DNA of 41,916 nt from Spirochaetes bacterium GWE1_32_154 (GCA_001829315.1 MIAY01000016.1:1-41916), one strand, 5' to 3'; shown: positions 8,770 to 17,973, counted from the first letter of the stretch. Notes: generated by a model not told the origin, from the sequence alone. Translations and numbers: made by a program.

Positions 8770-9210
8770 TTATTTAATGATAACAATTTTCCCACCGGCT
8801 TTTTCTATTTTGTCAATAGCACTTTTAGAAAAAGCATTTGCATGAATCTCAAGTTTTTTAGTTAAATTACCAAAACCAAGAATTTTCAAACCTAATTTAG
8901 ATTTTTTTATAAGATGAAATTCATTATATTTTTCTAAATTAAAAACAGTAACATTTTCAAATTTTTCTAAATCACAAATATTGATTACATTATAAATGGT
9001 TGTGAATAAAGAATTTTTAAAACCTCTTTTAGGCAATCTTCTAACTAAAGGAGTTTGCCCTCCTTCAAATCCAGGTCTAACACCACCGCCAGATCTTGAA
9101 TTTTGACCATTCATACCCCTACCGGATGTTTTTCCAATTCCTGAACCAGGGCCTCTACCAACAATTTTCTTTTTTTTAACCGCACCAACTGGTGGTCTTA
9201 AGTTTTTCAT
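8770..9210 (-). CDS. rplO: 50S ribosomal protein L15
   Basis: L15 is a late-assembly large-subunit protein. The 146 residues begin MKNLRPPVGAVKKKKIVGRG and carry the glycine-rich RNA-binding extension GRGMNGQNSRSGGGVRPGFEGGQ, then the RRLPKRGF motif; the C-terminal KAGGKI strand is typical. It is directly upstream of secY, the usual position. Confidence 0.97.
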   Translation of the reverse strand: MKNLRPPVGAVKKKKIVGRGPGSGIGKTSGRGMNGQNSRSGGGVRPGFEGGQTPLVRRLPKRGFKNSLFTTIYNVINICDLEKFENVTVFNLEKYNEFHLIKKSKLGLKILGFGNLTKKLEIHANAFSKSAIDKIEKAGGKIVIIK

Positions 9211-9226
9211 ATCAATCCTTCCCGTA

Positions 9227-9406
9227 TTATAGTATTTCTACAAGATGTTTAACTTTAAAAATCATTCCTCTTATGACAGAATTGTCTTGATGTTCAGTTG
9301 ACTGACCAATTCGCCACAATCCAAGAGCCTTTAAAGTTCCCCTTTGCTTAGGGTTCGGTACAAATCTGGATTTAACCAATTTTACATTTATATTCTTTAC
9401 GGCCAT
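9227..9406 (-). CDS. rpmD: 50S ribosomal protein L30
   Basis: The product is 59 residues, beginning MAVKNINVKLVKSRFVPNPK. The diagnostic L30 segment RGTLKALGLWRIGQSTEHQD is followed by GMIFKVKHLVEIL, matching the short bacterial form. It lies between rpsE and rplO, as expected for the spc operon. Confidence 0.95.
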   Translation of the reverse strand: MAVKNINVKLVKSRFVPNPKQRGTLKALGLWRIGQSTEHQDNSVIRGMIFKVKHLVEIL

Positions 9407-9421
9407 TTTAAACCCCTTTTC

Positions 9422-9940
9422 TTAGAAAATCTCTTGCATACTCTTATTTCTTCTTTTAGCTACATCTTTAACAGTAGAAAGTTTAGATAGACCATCTAAA
9501 GTGGCTTTGGAAACATTAATTTTATTTTTGGATCCAACAACTTTCGCTAAAACATTATGTACACCAACTGCATCCATTATTGCTCTTACAGCACCGCCTG
9601 CAATAACACCTGTACCAGGAACAGCAGGCTTCATTATTACATGTGAACTTTTATATTTACCAATAATTTCGTGTGGTAAAGTACTATTTTTTGTTAATTT
9701 AATGCTTTTCATATTCTTTTTGGCATCCGAGCTTGCTTTTGATATTGCATCAGAAACCTCGTTCGCTTTACCAAAACCAAGACCTATATTACCACCACCG
9801 TCACCAACAGCAACTAAAGCAGAAAAACTAAAACGTCTTCCACCTTTAACTACCTTTGCTACACGACTTAAATTAACTATAGATTCTTTATATTTAGTTT
9901 CTGAATCATCAAAAACATCATTTAATTTTAATTTATCCAT
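9422..9940 (-). CDS. rpsE: 30S ribosomal protein S5
   Basis: S5 is involved in translational accuracy and mRNA unwinding. The 172 residues contain the N-terminal double-stranded-RNA-binding fold with the spectinomycin-site loop VVKGGRRFSFSALVAVGDG (no resistance-type change seen), GKANEVSDAISKA, and the C-terminal domain with AIMDAVGVHNVLAKVVGSKN. Normal length. Confidence 0.98.
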   Translation of the reverse strand: MDKLKLNDVFDDSETKYKESIVNLSRVAKVVKGGRRFSFSALVAVGDGGGNIGLGFGKANEVSDAISKASSDAKKNMKSIKLTKNSTLPHEIIGKYKSSHVIMKPAVPGTGVIAGGAVRAIMDAVGVHNVLAKVVGSKNKINVSKATLDGLSKLSTVKDVAKRRNKSMQEIF

Positions 9941-9959
9941 TTACTTCCTCGAGTCTTTA

Positions 9960-10310
9960 TTAAATTTTAATACCATTTTCTCTAAGACTATCAGCAAAAA
10001 CTTTAATTCGTCCCGTATAAATATATCCATTTCTATCAAATACAGCCGAATCTAATTTTAGTTCTTTTAATTTATTAGCTAAATCAATTGCAACTAATTT
10101 ACAAGTTTCTGCATTTACAGGTTTATTAGATTTAATACTTGATGCTGATGCTAGAGTAACATTTTTAGTATCATCAATTACTTGAGCATAAATATATTTA
10201 TTACTTCTAAATATTGTTATTCTTGGTAATACAGCAGTACCTGAAATTTTAGATCTAATTCTAAATTTAGTTCTTATTCTTCTAGATTTTTTTAATTCAA
10301 TCTTATTCAT
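9960..10310 (-). CDS. rplR: 50S ribosomal protein L18
   Basis: L18 binds 5S rRNA with L5 in the central protuberance. The 116 residues carry the basic N-terminal helix KSRRIRTKFRIRSKI, the strand PRITIFRSNKYIYAQVIDD, and the C-terminal FDRNGYIYTGRIKVFADSLRENGIKI, which match the family well. It starts 12 bp after rplF. Confidence 0.97.
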   Translation of the reverse strand: MNKIELKKSRRIRTKFRIRSKISGTAVLPRITIFRSNKYIYAQVIDDTKNVTLASASSIKSNKPVNAETCKLVAIDLANKLKELKLDSAVFDRNGYIYTGRIKVFADSLRENGIKI

Positions 10311-10322
10311 AGCTACCTCATA

Positions 10323-10862
10323 TTATTTTTTAGCTGCTTTTCCCGCTTTCCTTCTAATTACTTCATCACTATACTTAATACCTTTTCCTTTATATGGCTC
10401 AGGTGGCCTGAAACCTCTTATTACAGAAGCAACATGACCTACTAATTGTTTATCAATACCTGATATTGTAAGTTTAGTATTATCATCAACGGTTACTTTA
10501 GCTCCTTCTGGAACAGAAAAATCAACAACATGAGAATAACCAATATTTAAAGTAAGTTTTTGACCTGAAATTGCAGCTTTAAAACCTGTACCATTTATTT
10601 CAAGTTTTCTTTCAAACCCCTTACTAACCCCAACTACCATATTGTTTAATAAAACCCTGTAAAGACCGTGAAGTGATTTAGACTCTTTTAAATCATTTTT
10701 TCTAGTTAAGACAATATTCTTTCCATCATTAACCACGTTAATGACTGGTTTAACATTTAAAGACAATTTACCTTTTTGTCCTTCTACAATTATATTACTG
10801 CTTACTATATTTACTTTAACATTTGCCGGAATTTCTACTGGCATTTTACCTATTCTTGACAT
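10323..10862 (-). CDS. rplF: 50S ribosomal protein L6
   Basis: L6 has two tandem L6 domains near the factor-binding site. The 179 residues begin MSRIGKMPVEIPANVKV; the second domain ends with the signature RPPEPYKGKGIKYSDEVIRR and a Lys-rich tail. It is preceded by an unusual 89-bp gap with a strong promoter (10917-10945), so it is probably the first gene of a transcript as well as part of the longer operon. A GAGGAATTATT stretch supplies the ribosome-binding site. Confidence 0.98.
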   Translation of the reverse strand: MSRIGKMPVEIPANVKVNIVSSNIIVEGQKGKLSLNVKPVINVVNDGKNIVLTRKNDLKESKSLHGLYRVLLNNMVVGVSKGFERKLEINGTGFKAAISGQKLTLNIGYSHVVDFSVPEGAKVTVDDNTKLTISGIDKQLVGHVASVIRGFRPPEPYKGKGIKYSDEVIRRKAGKAAKK

Positions 10863-10916
10863 AATAATTCCTCTTATTAATTTTTCGCCAATTATCAGAA
10901 TAACAAACCAAAAAGG

Positions 10917-10945
10917 TTTATATAATAGTTAACTACATTTGTCAA
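10917..10945 (-). promoter_or_regulatory. Internal sigma70-type promoter between rpsH and rplF
   Basis: On the - strand a perfect -35 TTGACA (10940-10945) is separated by exactly 17 bp from TATAAA (10917-10922). The -35 lies just 4 bp upstream of sequence adjacent to the rpsH stop, and the expected start point is about 50 bp before rplF. This is one of only two gaps over 60 bp within the S10-spc-alpha block. It would drive rplF through rplQ. Confidence 0.75.
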
Positions 10946-10951
10946 GGTCAA

Positions 10952-11350
10952 TTACCATACATAACATAGAATTTCGCCACCAACATTTCTTTCTACTGCT
11001 TTTTTTGCAGTGGTAATTCCCGTTGATGTTGAAACTATTACTGTCCCCATACCATTCATTATTCTTGGCATATCTTTACACCCTTTATATATTCTTCTTC
11101 CAGGTGTACTAATTCTTTGTATCCCTAAAATTGCAGGTTCATTCTTATCATTATACTTAAGAAATAATTTAACCTGATTTTTACTTTCTTCAGAAAGTTT
11201 TTTGAAATTTTTAATATATCCTTCATTTTTTAATATCTTAATAATTTCAAGTTTTTCATTAGAAATAAAAAAAGATACACTTTCATGTTTAGCCATTATG
11301 GCATTTCTAATTTTTGTAAGCATATCCGCTATTGGATCATGACAAGCCAT
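10952..11350 (-). CDS. rpsH: 30S ribosomal protein S8
   Basis: S8 is a primary 16S rRNA binder and the spc-operon repressor in E. coli. The 132 residues begin [17 protein letters not shown]; the C-terminal RNA-binding domain shows [12 protein letters not shown] and [19 protein letters not shown], with GGEILCYVW at the end. Its stop lies only a few bases before the -35 of the internal promoter. Confidence 0.98.
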   Translation of the reverse strand: MACHDPIADMLTKIRNAIMAKHESVSFFISNEKLEIIKILKNEGYIKNFKKLSEESKNQVKLFLKYNDKNEPAILGIQRISTPGRRIYKGCKDMPRIMNGMGTVIVSTSTGITTAKKAVERNVGGEILCYVW

Positions 11351-11370
11351 TTATTACTCCTTCATAGTGA

Positions 11371-11556
11371 TTACCAAGACGATTTTGTTACGCCAGGTAT
11401 TTGACCTTTACCAGCTAAGTTTCTAAAACATATTCTACACATACCAAAAGCTCTTAAAAAACCTCTAGGTCTTCCACAGATAGGGCATCTATTATGTTTT
11501 CTAACTTCAAATTTAGGCTTTCTTAAAGCCTTTTCCATTAATGCTTTTCTTGCCAT
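11371..11556 (-). CDS. rpsN: 30S ribosomal protein S14 type Z (zinc form)
   Basis: The 61-residue protein is the short zinc-binding S14 (type Z), with [20 protein letters not shown] providing two CxxC pairs at residues 24/27 and 40/43. The C-terminus [13 protein letters not shown] is typical. It sits between rplE and rpsH. Confidence 0.97.
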   Translation of the reverse strand: MARKALMEKALRKPKFEVRKHNRCPICGRPRGFLRAFGMCRICFRNLAGKGQIPGVTKSSW

Positions 11557-11565
11557 ACTGATCTC

Positions 11566-12111
11566 CTACTTTTTTACAAAAGGCATTCTAAACTTCTCTA
11601 ATAATTTTTTTGTATCAGAATCATTTTTGGTATTAGTTACAAAAGTTACATTCAATCCCTTCACATCATCTATCTTATCAAAATCAATTTCAGGAAAAAT
11701 CAAATGCTCTGTAATCCCCATAGAAAAAGACCCTCTACCATCAAAACCACTGGCTTTAACACCTTTAAAATCCTTAACTCTTGGTAAAGCAATGTTAATT
11801 AATTTTTCAAGAAAAATATACATTGTGTCGCCACGTAGAGTTACTTTGCAACCAATTTCCATTCCTTCTCGTAATTTAAAACCGGCTATTGATGTTTTTG
11901 CTTTTGTCTTTACAGCTTTTTGACCAGCTATTAATGATAATTCACCAACAGCAGATTCAAGTTTCTTTTTATCAACAATCGCAGTCCCAACACCCATGCT
12001 TAAAACTATTTTCTGAAGTTTAGGTACAAGCATAACATTCTTATAGTTATTCTCTTTCATAAGCTCTTTCGACAGAACTTCATTATATTGTTTTTTTAAA
12101 TTTGGTATCAT
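11566..12111 (-). CDS. rplE: 50S ribosomal protein L5
   Basis: L5 binds 5S rRNA and contacts the P-site tRNA. The 181 residues include [55 protein letters not shown] and [12 protein letters not shown], all in the expected order. The ATG is preceded by an AGTTAGGG ribosome-binding region 9-14 bases upstream. Confidence 0.98.
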   Translation of the reverse strand: MIPNLKKQYNEVLSKELMKENNYKNVMLVPKLQKIVLSMGVGTAIVDKKKLESAVGELSLIAGQKAVKTKAKTSIAGFKLREGMEIGCKVTLRGDTMYIFLEKLINIALPRVKDFKGVKASGFDGRGSFSMGITEHLIFPEIDFDKIDDVKGLNVTFVTNTKNDSDTKKLLEKFRMPFVKK

Positions 12112-12122
12112 TACCCTAACTC

Positions 12123-12443
12123 CTAATCAATTTCTGCTTTGCATTTCCTGCAAATTCTTTTCTTCTCTTCATTTACTATTACAAAGCCAACTCTTGTTTC
12201 TTTTTTACATTTAGGACAAACTAACATAACCTTTGAGATATTAAGATACGCTTCTATATCTTTTATACCACCAGCCTGATTTTCATTGGTTTTTTTCATT
12301 GTTTTTTTAACCATATTTAAACCATCTACAAGGACTCTTCCTTTTTCTCTGTCTACAGATAATATTTTACCATTTTTTCCGGCATCTTTACCTGCAATAA
12401 CTTTTACATTATCATCTTTTTTTATTTTTTTGAATATCAACAT
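12123..12443 (-). CDS. rplX: 50S ribosomal protein L24
   Basis: L24 initiates 50S assembly near the exit tunnel. The 106 residues have a KOW motif ([20 protein letters not shown] at residues 9-28) and the C-terminal zinc-ribbon-like [12 protein letters not shown]...CRKCKAEID with two CxxC pairs, the form found in many bacteria. Start chosen at the ATG 6 nt after GGAG. Confidence 0.97.
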   Translation of the reverse strand: MLIFKKIKKDDNVKVIAGKDAGKNGKILSVDREKGRVLVDGLNMVKKTMKKTNENQAGGIKDIEAYLNISKVMLVCPKCKKETRVGFVIVNEEKKRICRKCKAEID

Positions 12444-12457
12444 TCCATACTCCTATT

Positions 12458-12826
12458 TTACAGTACTTCCGGTGCAAGGGAAATAATTTTCATAAAATCT
12501 TTATCTCTCAATTCTCTTGCAACAGGACCAAATACACGAGTACCTTTAGGATTATTATTAGCATCGATAATAACAACAGCGTTATCATCAAAACCGATAT
12601 AAGACCCATCTTTTCTTCGATATTCTTTTGCCTGTCTTACAATAACACCTTTCATAACAGTTCCTTTTTTCATTGGACCATTAGGTATAACTTGCCTTGT
12701 GGATACAACTATTATATCACCAACTCCAGCATATCTTCTGTGAGATCCACCAAGAACTTTAATACACTTAACTAGTTTTGCACCACTGTTATCAGCAACC
12801 TTTAAAACACTTTCCTGCTGTATCAT
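12458..12826 (-). CDS. rplN: 50S ribosomal protein L14
   Basis: L14 lies at the subunit interface and binds initiation/silencing factors. The 122 residues start [20 protein letters not shown] and include the [19 protein letters not shown] strand-loop and [20 protein letters not shown], ending in LAPEVL, the canonical full-length form. Confidence 0.98.
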   Translation of the reverse strand: MIQQESVLKVADNSGAKLVKCIKVLGGSHRRYAGVGDIIVVSTRQVIPNGPMKKGTVMKGVIVRQAKEYRRKDGSYIGFDDNAVVIIDANNNPKGTRVFGPVARELRDKDFMKIISLAPEVL

Positions 12827-12844
12827 TTTAACAATCCTCCCGCA

Positions 12845-13099
12845 CTACTTAGCATGACTTAAAATTTCTAATACTTTCCAGGTTTTATCCTTACTTACAG
12901 GATTACAACTCTGGATTTTTACTGAATCACCAATTTTACAACTATTGTCAACATCATGCGCTTTAAATTTTTTAGATTGTTTCACATATTTTTTGTACAA
13001 TGGGTGCATAACTCTGTAATTGACAAGAACAACAACTGTTTTGTCCATCTTATCACTAACAACCTGACCCAACATGGTCTTTATTAGTTTATTGCTCAC
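12845..13099 (-). CDS. rpsQ: 30S ribosomal protein S17
   Basis: S17 is a small OB-fold primary 16S rRNA-binding protein. The 84 residues carry [20 protein letters not shown], the basic loop [18 protein letters not shown] and [20 protein letters not shown], which are diagnostic. It is located between rpmC and rplN. Confidence 0.97.
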   Translation of the reverse strand: MSNKLIKTMLGQVVSDKMDKTVVVLVNYRVMHPLYKKYVKQSKKFKAHDVDNSCKIGDSVKIQSCNPVSKDKTWKVLEILSHAK

Positions 13100-13114
13100 T
13101 TTTCCACTCCATTA

Positions 13115-13324
13115 TTATAATTTCGCTTTCACTTCAGCAATCTTCTTTTCTTGAAGAATTGTATTAATTCTAGCGATGTCTTTTCTGATAAATCTCATTC
13201 TAACTGGGTTTTCTACCACACCTATTATCTTTTTAAATCTTAAATCATGTAATTCTTTTATCAATTTATCTTTTTCTACCATCAGTTCTTTATCTGATTT
13301 TTCTCTTAGTTCATTAGCAATCAT
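13115..13324 (-). CDS. rpmC: 50S ribosomal protein L29
   Basis: L29 forms the trigger-factor and SRP docking site with L23. The chosen start gives 69 residues beginning MIANELREKSDKEL, matching the family N-terminus. An in-frame GTG four codons upstream (13336) would add MRLG, but that GTGAGG sequence is better read as the Shine-Dalgarno for the ATG at 13324. The two-helix coiled hairpin (LHDLRFKK...RMRFIRKDIARINTIL) is clear. Confidence 0.93.
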   Translation of the reverse strand: MIANELREKSDKELMVEKDKLIKELHDLRFKKIIGVVENPVRMRFIRKDIARINTILQEKKIAEVKAKL

Positions 13325-13340
13325 TCCAAGCCTCACTTTC

Positions 13341-13754
13341 TTATAAAGTCTCTTTTTTAATCATCTTTGTACCAATTGGGAGCTTTTGTCCGGCTAACCA
13401 GAATGCTTCTTTTGCTATTTCTTCGCTAACACCTGAAATTTCAAATAAGACTCTTCCGGGAAGAACTTTAGCAACATAATACTCTAGATTACCTTTACCA
13501 TTACCCTGTCGTGTTTCTGCAGGTTTTTTTGTATAAGGAACATCAGGGAATACTATAATCCAGATTTTACCCTGTCTTTTCATAGTTCTAGTAATAGTTC
13601 TTCTGGCCGCTTCAATTTGTCTATTTGTTAATAATTTACCTTCAGTAGCAACAATTGCATATTCACCGAAAACAACTCTATTACCCCTAGACGCAACTCC
13701 AGTAAATCTCCATCTCTGTGCTTTTCTATATTTTGTTCTCTTAGGCATTAACAT
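13341..13754 (-). CDS. rplP: 50S ribosomal protein L16
   Basis: L16 stabilises the A-site tRNA elbow. The 137 residues start [19 protein letters not shown] and contain [36 protein letters not shown] and the [20 protein letters not shown] segment. The first ATG is selected because GGAG lies 7 nt upstream; the rpsC stop is only 2 bp away, suggesting coupling. Confidence 0.98.
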   Translation of the reverse strand: MLMPKRTKYRKAQRWRFTGVASRGNRVVFGEYAIVATEGKLLTNRQIEAARRTITRTMKRQGKIWIIVFPDVPYTKKPAETRQGNGKGNLEYYVAKVLPGRVLFEISGVSEEIAKEAFWLAGQKLPIGTKMIKKETL

Positions 13755-13756
13755 GG

Positions 13757-14503
13757 CTATTCTCCATTACTCTCATTTTTCTTATTTGTTGTTTTCTTAG
13801 GTGATTTAACAACTTTACCAACTTCAGTTGCAGTTTCTTTTTTCAAAACTTCTTTTTTAAAAACCCAAACTTTAATACCAGTACAACCATATGTTGTAAC
13901 TGCAGTTGCCACACCATAATCAATATCAGCTCTTAAAGTATGCAAAGGGACTCTACCTTCTTTATACCATTCTGTTCGAGCCATATCAGCACCACCCAAT
14001 CTACCAGAACATTGAATTTTAATCCCCCCAACACCAGACTTCTTAGCATCTGCAATAGCCTTTTTCATAGCTCTTCTAAAAGGGGTTCTAGATTGTAATT
14101 GCCTTGCAACATTTTGAGCAATTAACTGTGCATTTTTTTCAGGCTGTTTTTCTTCTTTAATTTTTATTTCAACTTTTAAAGCAACCATATCACCAATAAC
14201 TTTTGAAAGATGAGCGATATTTCTACCCTCAACTCCTATAACAACACCAGGTCTTGATGAATGTATAACAAGTAAAAGACGATCGGGTTTTCTTAAAATT
14301 TCAACTTTAGCTATTTCAGCAGATTGAACTTTTTTTGAATTCTTATCAGCATCTTTTGTAAAATTATAATCTGCAATCAACTTCTTTATTTTAATATCAT
14401 CGTGGAGATTTTTAATATACTTCTTTTTATCAGCATACCAAATAGAATCCCATGTAGATATTACACCAATTCTAAATCCTATAGGATTAACTTTTTGTCC
14501 CAT
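13757..14503 (-). CDS. rpsC: 30S ribosomal protein S3
   Basis: S3 lines the mRNA entry channel. The 248 residues begin [20 protein letters not shown] and include a KH type II domain with the VIGVEG (GxxG) loop around residues 88-93, [20 protein letters not shown], and [20 protein letters not shown] in the C-terminal domain. A Lys/Thr/Ser-rich tail of about 30 residues extends beyond the VWVFKKE core. Confidence 0.98.
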   Translation of the reverse strand: MGQKVNPIGFRIGVISTWDSIWYADKKKYIKNLHDDIKIKKLIADYNFTKDADKNSKKVQSAEIAKVEILRKPDRLLLVIHSSRPGVVIGVEGRNIAHLSKVIGDMVALKVEIKIKEEKQPEKNAQLIAQNVARQLQSRTPFRRAMKKAIADAKKSGVGGIKIQCSGRLGGADMARTEWYKEGRVPLHTLRADIDYGVATAVTTYGCTGIKVWVFKKEVLKKETATEVGKVVKSPKKTTNKKNESNGE

Positions 14504-14512
14504 ACCATCTCC

Positions 14513-14848
14513 TTATTTAACACTCACTTCTACAGTTACATGCGATGTTCTTTTTAAAATTTTAGAAGCTCTACCTTTGGATATCGGATGATACCGCTTT
14601 AATGTAGGACCACCATCGATCATTATTTTAGTAATAATCATCTGTTCTTCATCTATATGTTTATTTGAAAACAAAAGATTAGATCGAGCAGAATGGATTG
14701 TCTTCTTAAGAACATAAGCACCTTTATTTGTTAAAACTGAGAGATAAGCCTCAGCAGCAGGAACACTTTTACCTCTTAATTCATTTGCAATTCTTCTAAT
14801 TTTAAAAGGTGATATTCTTATATATTTTGTTATAGACTTACCTATCAT
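14513..14848 (-). CDS. rplV: 50S ribosomal protein L22
   Basis: L22 has a long beta-hairpin lining the exit tunnel. The 111 residues contain YIRISPFKIRRIANELRGKS, LKKTIHSARSNLLFSN and the hairpin GGPTLKRYHPISKGRASKIL followed by RTSHVTVEVSVK. No deletion of the macrolide-site hairpin is seen. Confidence 0.97.
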   Translation of the reverse strand: MIGKSITKYIRISPFKIRRIANELRGKSVPAAEAYLSVLTNKGAYVLKKTIHSARSNLLFSNKHIDEEQMIITKIMIDGGPTLKRYHPISKGRASKILKRTSHVTVEVSVK

Positions 14849-14853
14849 CTGAA

Positions 14854-15132
14854 CTACCCCTTACCTTTTTTTTCTGAGCCAGCATGCCCTTTATATGTTC
14901 TCGTAGGAGAAAATTCACCAAGTTTATGTCCTACTAAATTTTCTGTAACATAAACTGGAATAAATTTTTTACCATTGTAAACATTGACAGTCAAACCTAC
15001 CATTTCCGGGAATATAGTTGATCTTCTTGACCATGTCTTAATAGGTTTTTTTTTATCGGTATTTTTCATTTCTATAATTTTTTTATATAAATGTTTATCG
15101 ATAAAAGGACCTTTTTTAACACTTCTAGCCAT
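14854..15132 (-). CDS. rpsS: 30S ribosomal protein S19
   Basis: S19 binds the 3' domain of 16S rRNA with S13. The 92 residues begin [19 protein letters not shown] and show [20 protein letters not shown] and [20 protein letters not shown], a complete family match. It is 5 bp before rplV. Confidence 0.98.
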   Translation of the reverse strand: MARSVKKGPFIDKHLYKKIIEMKNTDKKKPIKTWSRRSTIFPEMVGLTVNVYNGKKFIPVYVTENLVGHKLGEFSPTRTYKGHAGSEKKGKG

Positions 15133-15144
15133 CGTAAACTCCTG

Positions 15145-15969
15145 TTATTTCTTTCTTCTTCTAATAATAAACCTAGAAGAAACCTTTTTCTTACTTCTAG
15201 TTTTTAAACCTTTTGCTTTCTGTCCCCATGGAGATACTGGCTGGCAACCTTTATTCTTACCTTCGCCACCACCGTGAGGATGATCAACAGGATTCATTAC
15301 TATACCACGAACAGACGGTCGAATACCCTTCCATCTTGATCTTCCGGCTTTTCCAAGTACTTCATTCATATGATCAATATTACTTACTTGACCAATAGTA
15401 GCCATACATTCAGAATGTATTAATCTTAATTCACCTGAAGGCATTTTCAAAGCAGAATAAACGCCTTCAAAACCAGTTAACTGAACACTACTTCCAGCAG
15501 ACCTACAAATTTTAGCTCCTTGAAGAGGAATCATTTCAACATTATGCACAATGGTTCCAATTGGAATATTCTTCAACTTCATTGCATTTCCGGTCTTAAA
15601 ATCACAGATTTCACCAGAAACAACAGTATCACCAACTTTTAACCCCTCAGGTGCAATAATATATCTTTTATCTCCATCTTTATAAAACAACAAAGCAATA
15701 TAAGCAGTTCTATTTGGATCATATTCAATACCAGCAACCTTTGCAGGAACTCCAAATTTATTTCTCAAAAAATCTATCGTTCTATACTTCTTCTTATGAC
15801 CACCACCTCTTCTTCTAACAGATATAGTACCAGTACCAGCTCTTCCACTAGTTGTACCTTTACCTTTTGTTAAAGATTTTAATGGAGCATTTACACTTAA
15901 TTCTTCATTATAAATGACTGTTTTTTGTCTTAATCCGGGTGTAATCGGGTTAAACTTTTTTACTGACAT
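15145..15969 (-). CDS. rplB: 50S ribosomal protein L2
   Basis: L2 supports the peptidyl-transferase centre and subunit joining. The 274 residues contain GRAGTGTISVRRRGGGHKKK, YDPNRTAYIALLFYKDGDKR, PLQGAKICRSAGSSVQLTGF and the PVDHPHGGGEGKNKGCQPVS loop holding the essential histidine, followed by GLKTRSKKKVSSRFIIRRRK. Normal length and position between rplW and rpsS. Confidence 0.99.
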   Translation of the reverse strand: MSVKKFNPITPGLRQKTVIYNEELSVNAPLKSLTKGKGTTSGRAGTGTISVRRRGGGHKKKYRTIDFLRNKFGVPAKVAGIEYDPNRTAYIALLFYKDGDKRYIIAPEGLKVGDTVVSGEICDFKTGNAMKLKNIPIGTIVHNVEMIPLQGAKICRSAGSSVQLTGFEGVYSALKMPSGELRLIHSECMATIGQVSNIDHMNEVLGKAGRSRWKGIRPSVRGIVMNPVDHPHGGGEGKNKGCQPVSPWGQKAKGLKTRSKKKVSSRFIIRRRKK

Positions 15970-15981
15970 CGTTATCTCCTA

Positions 15982-16269
15982 TTACGCACCTTCAAAAATA
16001 GATATTTTATCACCTTGTTTTAAAGTAACAATTGCTTTTTTGAAAGATGCTGTCTTACCGTATTTATATCTTACTCTTTTCATTTTGCCTTTGTTATTAA
16101 TAACATTAACACTTACAGGGTCCACATCAAAAAGTTCTTTTACAGCATTTTTAATCATTATTTTATTAGCTTCTTTACTAACAACAAAAACAATTTTATT
16201 GCTTTTTTCTCTTAATGCAGTACTCTTCTCAGATAAAACCGGTCTAAGTATAATTTCTTCACTTCTCAT
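15982..16269 (-). CDS. rplW: 50S ribosomal protein L23
   Basis: L23 sits at the exit tunnel and recruits trigger factor and SRP. The 95 residues include ILRPVLSEKSTALREKSNKI, EANKIMIKNAVKELFDVDPV and the hairpin NVINNKGKMKRVRYKYGKTA. The terminal KQGDKISIFEGA is typical. Confidence 0.97.
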   Translation of the reverse strand: MRSEEIILRPVLSEKSTALREKSNKIVFVVSKEANKIMIKNAVKELFDVDPVSVNVINNKGKMKRVRYKYGKTASFKKAIVTLKQGDKISIFEGA

Positions 16270-16291
16270 TTTTAAAGCCTCTTTTTTCTAA

Positions 16292-16921
16292 TTACTTATT
16301 AAGATAATCACCTAATAGCTTAGCTGATTCTTCAGTTAATAAAACTTTTTCTGAATAATATAAGGCATGCGCAGTTAACATATTATAATTTAAACAGGTT
16401 AAATTAGGGAGATTATTTCCTGCTCTTTTTATTAACTTATCACTTTCAGAACCTGAAAGAATAATACTTACCTTACTTTCATTTAGTAACTTACTAACCT
16501 GAATTCTTAAATCTTTAGTTTTTCCATTTTCAACCACTAACTTATCAAGTATAACCATATTTTTTTCTAAATTTTTTAATGAAAATATGGACTTATAAGC
16601 TAGAGTCTTTACTTTCTTAGGAATAGAATACGAGAAATCTCTCGGTTTTGGACCAAATGCGATTCCACCATGTCTCCACACTGGATTTCTTGAAGTACCA
16701 AAACTAGCTCTACCTGTTCCTTTTTGTTTCCATGGCTTTTTACCCGTTCCAGAAACTTCTGCTTTTGTTTTAGTTGATGAAGTACCCTGTCTTAAATTAG
16801 CAAGCTCGTTTTTGATTGCTTCATATATAACAGATTTGTTTGGTTCAATACTAAACACATCATCTAAAAGATCAATTTCCCTAAGTTCTTTTCCATTTAA
16901 ATCCACTACTTTAGCTTTCAT
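16292..16921 (-). CDS. rplD: 50S ribosomal protein L4
   Basis: L4 binds 23S rRNA and its loop reaches the exit tunnel; in E. coli it also regulates the S10 operon. Three consecutive ATGs occur; the third (16921) is selected because GGG lies 7 nt upstream, giving 209 residues beginning MKAKVVDLNGKE (211 if the first, 16927, is used). The tunnel loop KKPWKQKGTGRASFGTSRNP and WRHGGIAFGPKPRDFSYSIP are intact. Confidence 0.96.
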   Translation of the reverse strand: MKAKVVDLNGKELREIDLLDDVFSIEPNKSVIYEAIKNELANLRQGTSSTKTKAEVSGTGKKPWKQKGTGRASFGTSRNPVWRHGGIAFGPKPRDFSYSIPKKVKTLAYKSIFSLKNLEKNMVILDKLVVENGKTKDLRIQVSKLLNESKVSIILSGSESDKLIKRAGNNLPNLTCLNYNMLTAHALYYSEKVLLTEESAKLLGDYLNK

Positions 16922-16944
16922 CATCATTCCCTTTTAACCTTAAA

Positions 16945-17565
16945 TTATTTTTTTACAGCTTTTCGTATAACCAGTTCAGTATTTTTTCTTCCAGGAACCG
17001 ATCCGTAAACTGCAATAATTTTTTTCTCAGCATCTACTTTTACTACTTTAAGGTTAAGTGTTGTTACTTGTTCAAATCCCATATGTCCAGCACGTTTTAA
17101 ACCTTTAATAGACTTTGCAGGCTCTGTATTTTGACCAGTAGAACCATTTTGTCTATGAAATTTTGAACCATGAGTCGCTCGACCACCACTAAAACCCCAC
17201 CTTTTCATAACACCTTGAAAACCTTTACCTTTTGAATAACCAGAAACATCAACAAATGATACATTATCCAAAAACTCTAATCCGATTGATTGACCTCTTT
17301 CAAAATTCTGGATATCATCAACTCTAAATTCTTTCAATACTTTTTTTGGAGCCAAATCTTTAAAAAAACCTTTTGCAGATTTATTTAACCTTTTTTCTTC
17401 AACATCAATTGTACCAATAATTAAAGCATTATACCCATCTTTTTCAATTGTCTTCTTTCCAACAATAACATTTGACTCAACTTGAAGCAAAGTAACTGGT
17501 AACAATTCACCACTATCATTGAAAATTTGGGTCATTCCAATTTTCTTTCCTATAATTCCTAACAT
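16945..17565 (-). CDS. rplC: 50S ribosomal protein L3
   Basis: L3 is an early assembly protein whose loop approaches the peptidyl-transferase centre. The 206 residues begin MLGIIGKKIGMTQIFNDSGE; the GFQGVMKRWGFSGGRATHGS, FHRQNGSTGQ and KGLKRAGHMGFEQVTTLNLK segments match the family, with the HGSKFHRxNGSTGQ wording common among spirochetes. It follows rpsJ by 16 bp. Confidence 0.97.
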   Translation of the reverse strand: MLGIIGKKIGMTQIFNDSGELLPVTLLQVESNVIVGKKTIEKDGYNALIIGTIDVEEKRLNKSAKGFFKDLAPKKVLKEFRVDDIQNFERGQSIGLEFLDNVSFVDVSGYSKGKGFQGVMKRWGFSGGRATHGSKFHRQNGSTGQNTEPAKSIKGLKRAGHMGFEQVTTLNLKVVKVDAEKKIIAVYGSVPGRKNTELVIRKAVKK

Positions 17566-17581
17566 TTTGCCACCTTACCTA

Positions 17582-17887
17582 TTAATATTGTTTAATATCC
17601 ACATCGACACCAGCAGCAAGCTCTAACTTCATCATTGATTCGAGCGTCCCCTCAACGGTCTCAATATCAATCAACCTCTTGTGTGTCCTCATTTCAAACT
17701 GTTCCCTAGATTTAACATTTACATGAACCGACCTAAGAACAGTAACCTTATTAATTTTCGTCGGAAGTGGAATTGGGCCGGAAATTCTAGCACCTGTCTT
17801 CTTTACCGCACCTACTATAGACTTAGCAGCTTGATCAACGAGCTCAATATCATAACCTCTAAGCCTAACTCTAATTTTGTTTGCCAT
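17582..17887 (-). CDS. rpsJ: 30S ribosomal protein S10 / NusE
   Basis: S10 is a 30S head protein and, as NusE, a partner of NusG in antitermination. The start at 17887 gives 101 residues beginning [20 protein letters not shown]; a longer frame to 17938 has no suitable ribosome-binding site, whereas AAGAGG lies 9 nt before the chosen ATG. Core motifs [20 protein letters not shown] and [20 protein letters not shown] are present. It heads the S10 block, after the tuf terminator. Confidence 0.96.
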   Translation of the reverse strand: MANKIRVRLRGYDIELVDQAAKSIVGAVKKTGARISGPIPLPTKINKVTVLRSVHVNVKSREQFEMRTHKRLIDIETVEGTLESMMKLELAAGVDVDIKQY

Positions 17888-17973
17888 TCTCAAAAACCTC
17901 TTCTTAACAGTTGATTTAAAATCGTATGAAACTATCATAATTAAATAAATAAATCAATAATAAATTAAATTTA

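Noticed and set aside
9501-10055. 184-residue + strand frame opposite rpsE and rplR
   Set aside because: It is the antisense shadow of conserved ribosomal protein genes.
17888-17938. N-terminal extension of S10 (MIVSYDF...)
   Set aside because: The family start and a good ribosome-binding site support the ATG at 17887; the extension has neither.
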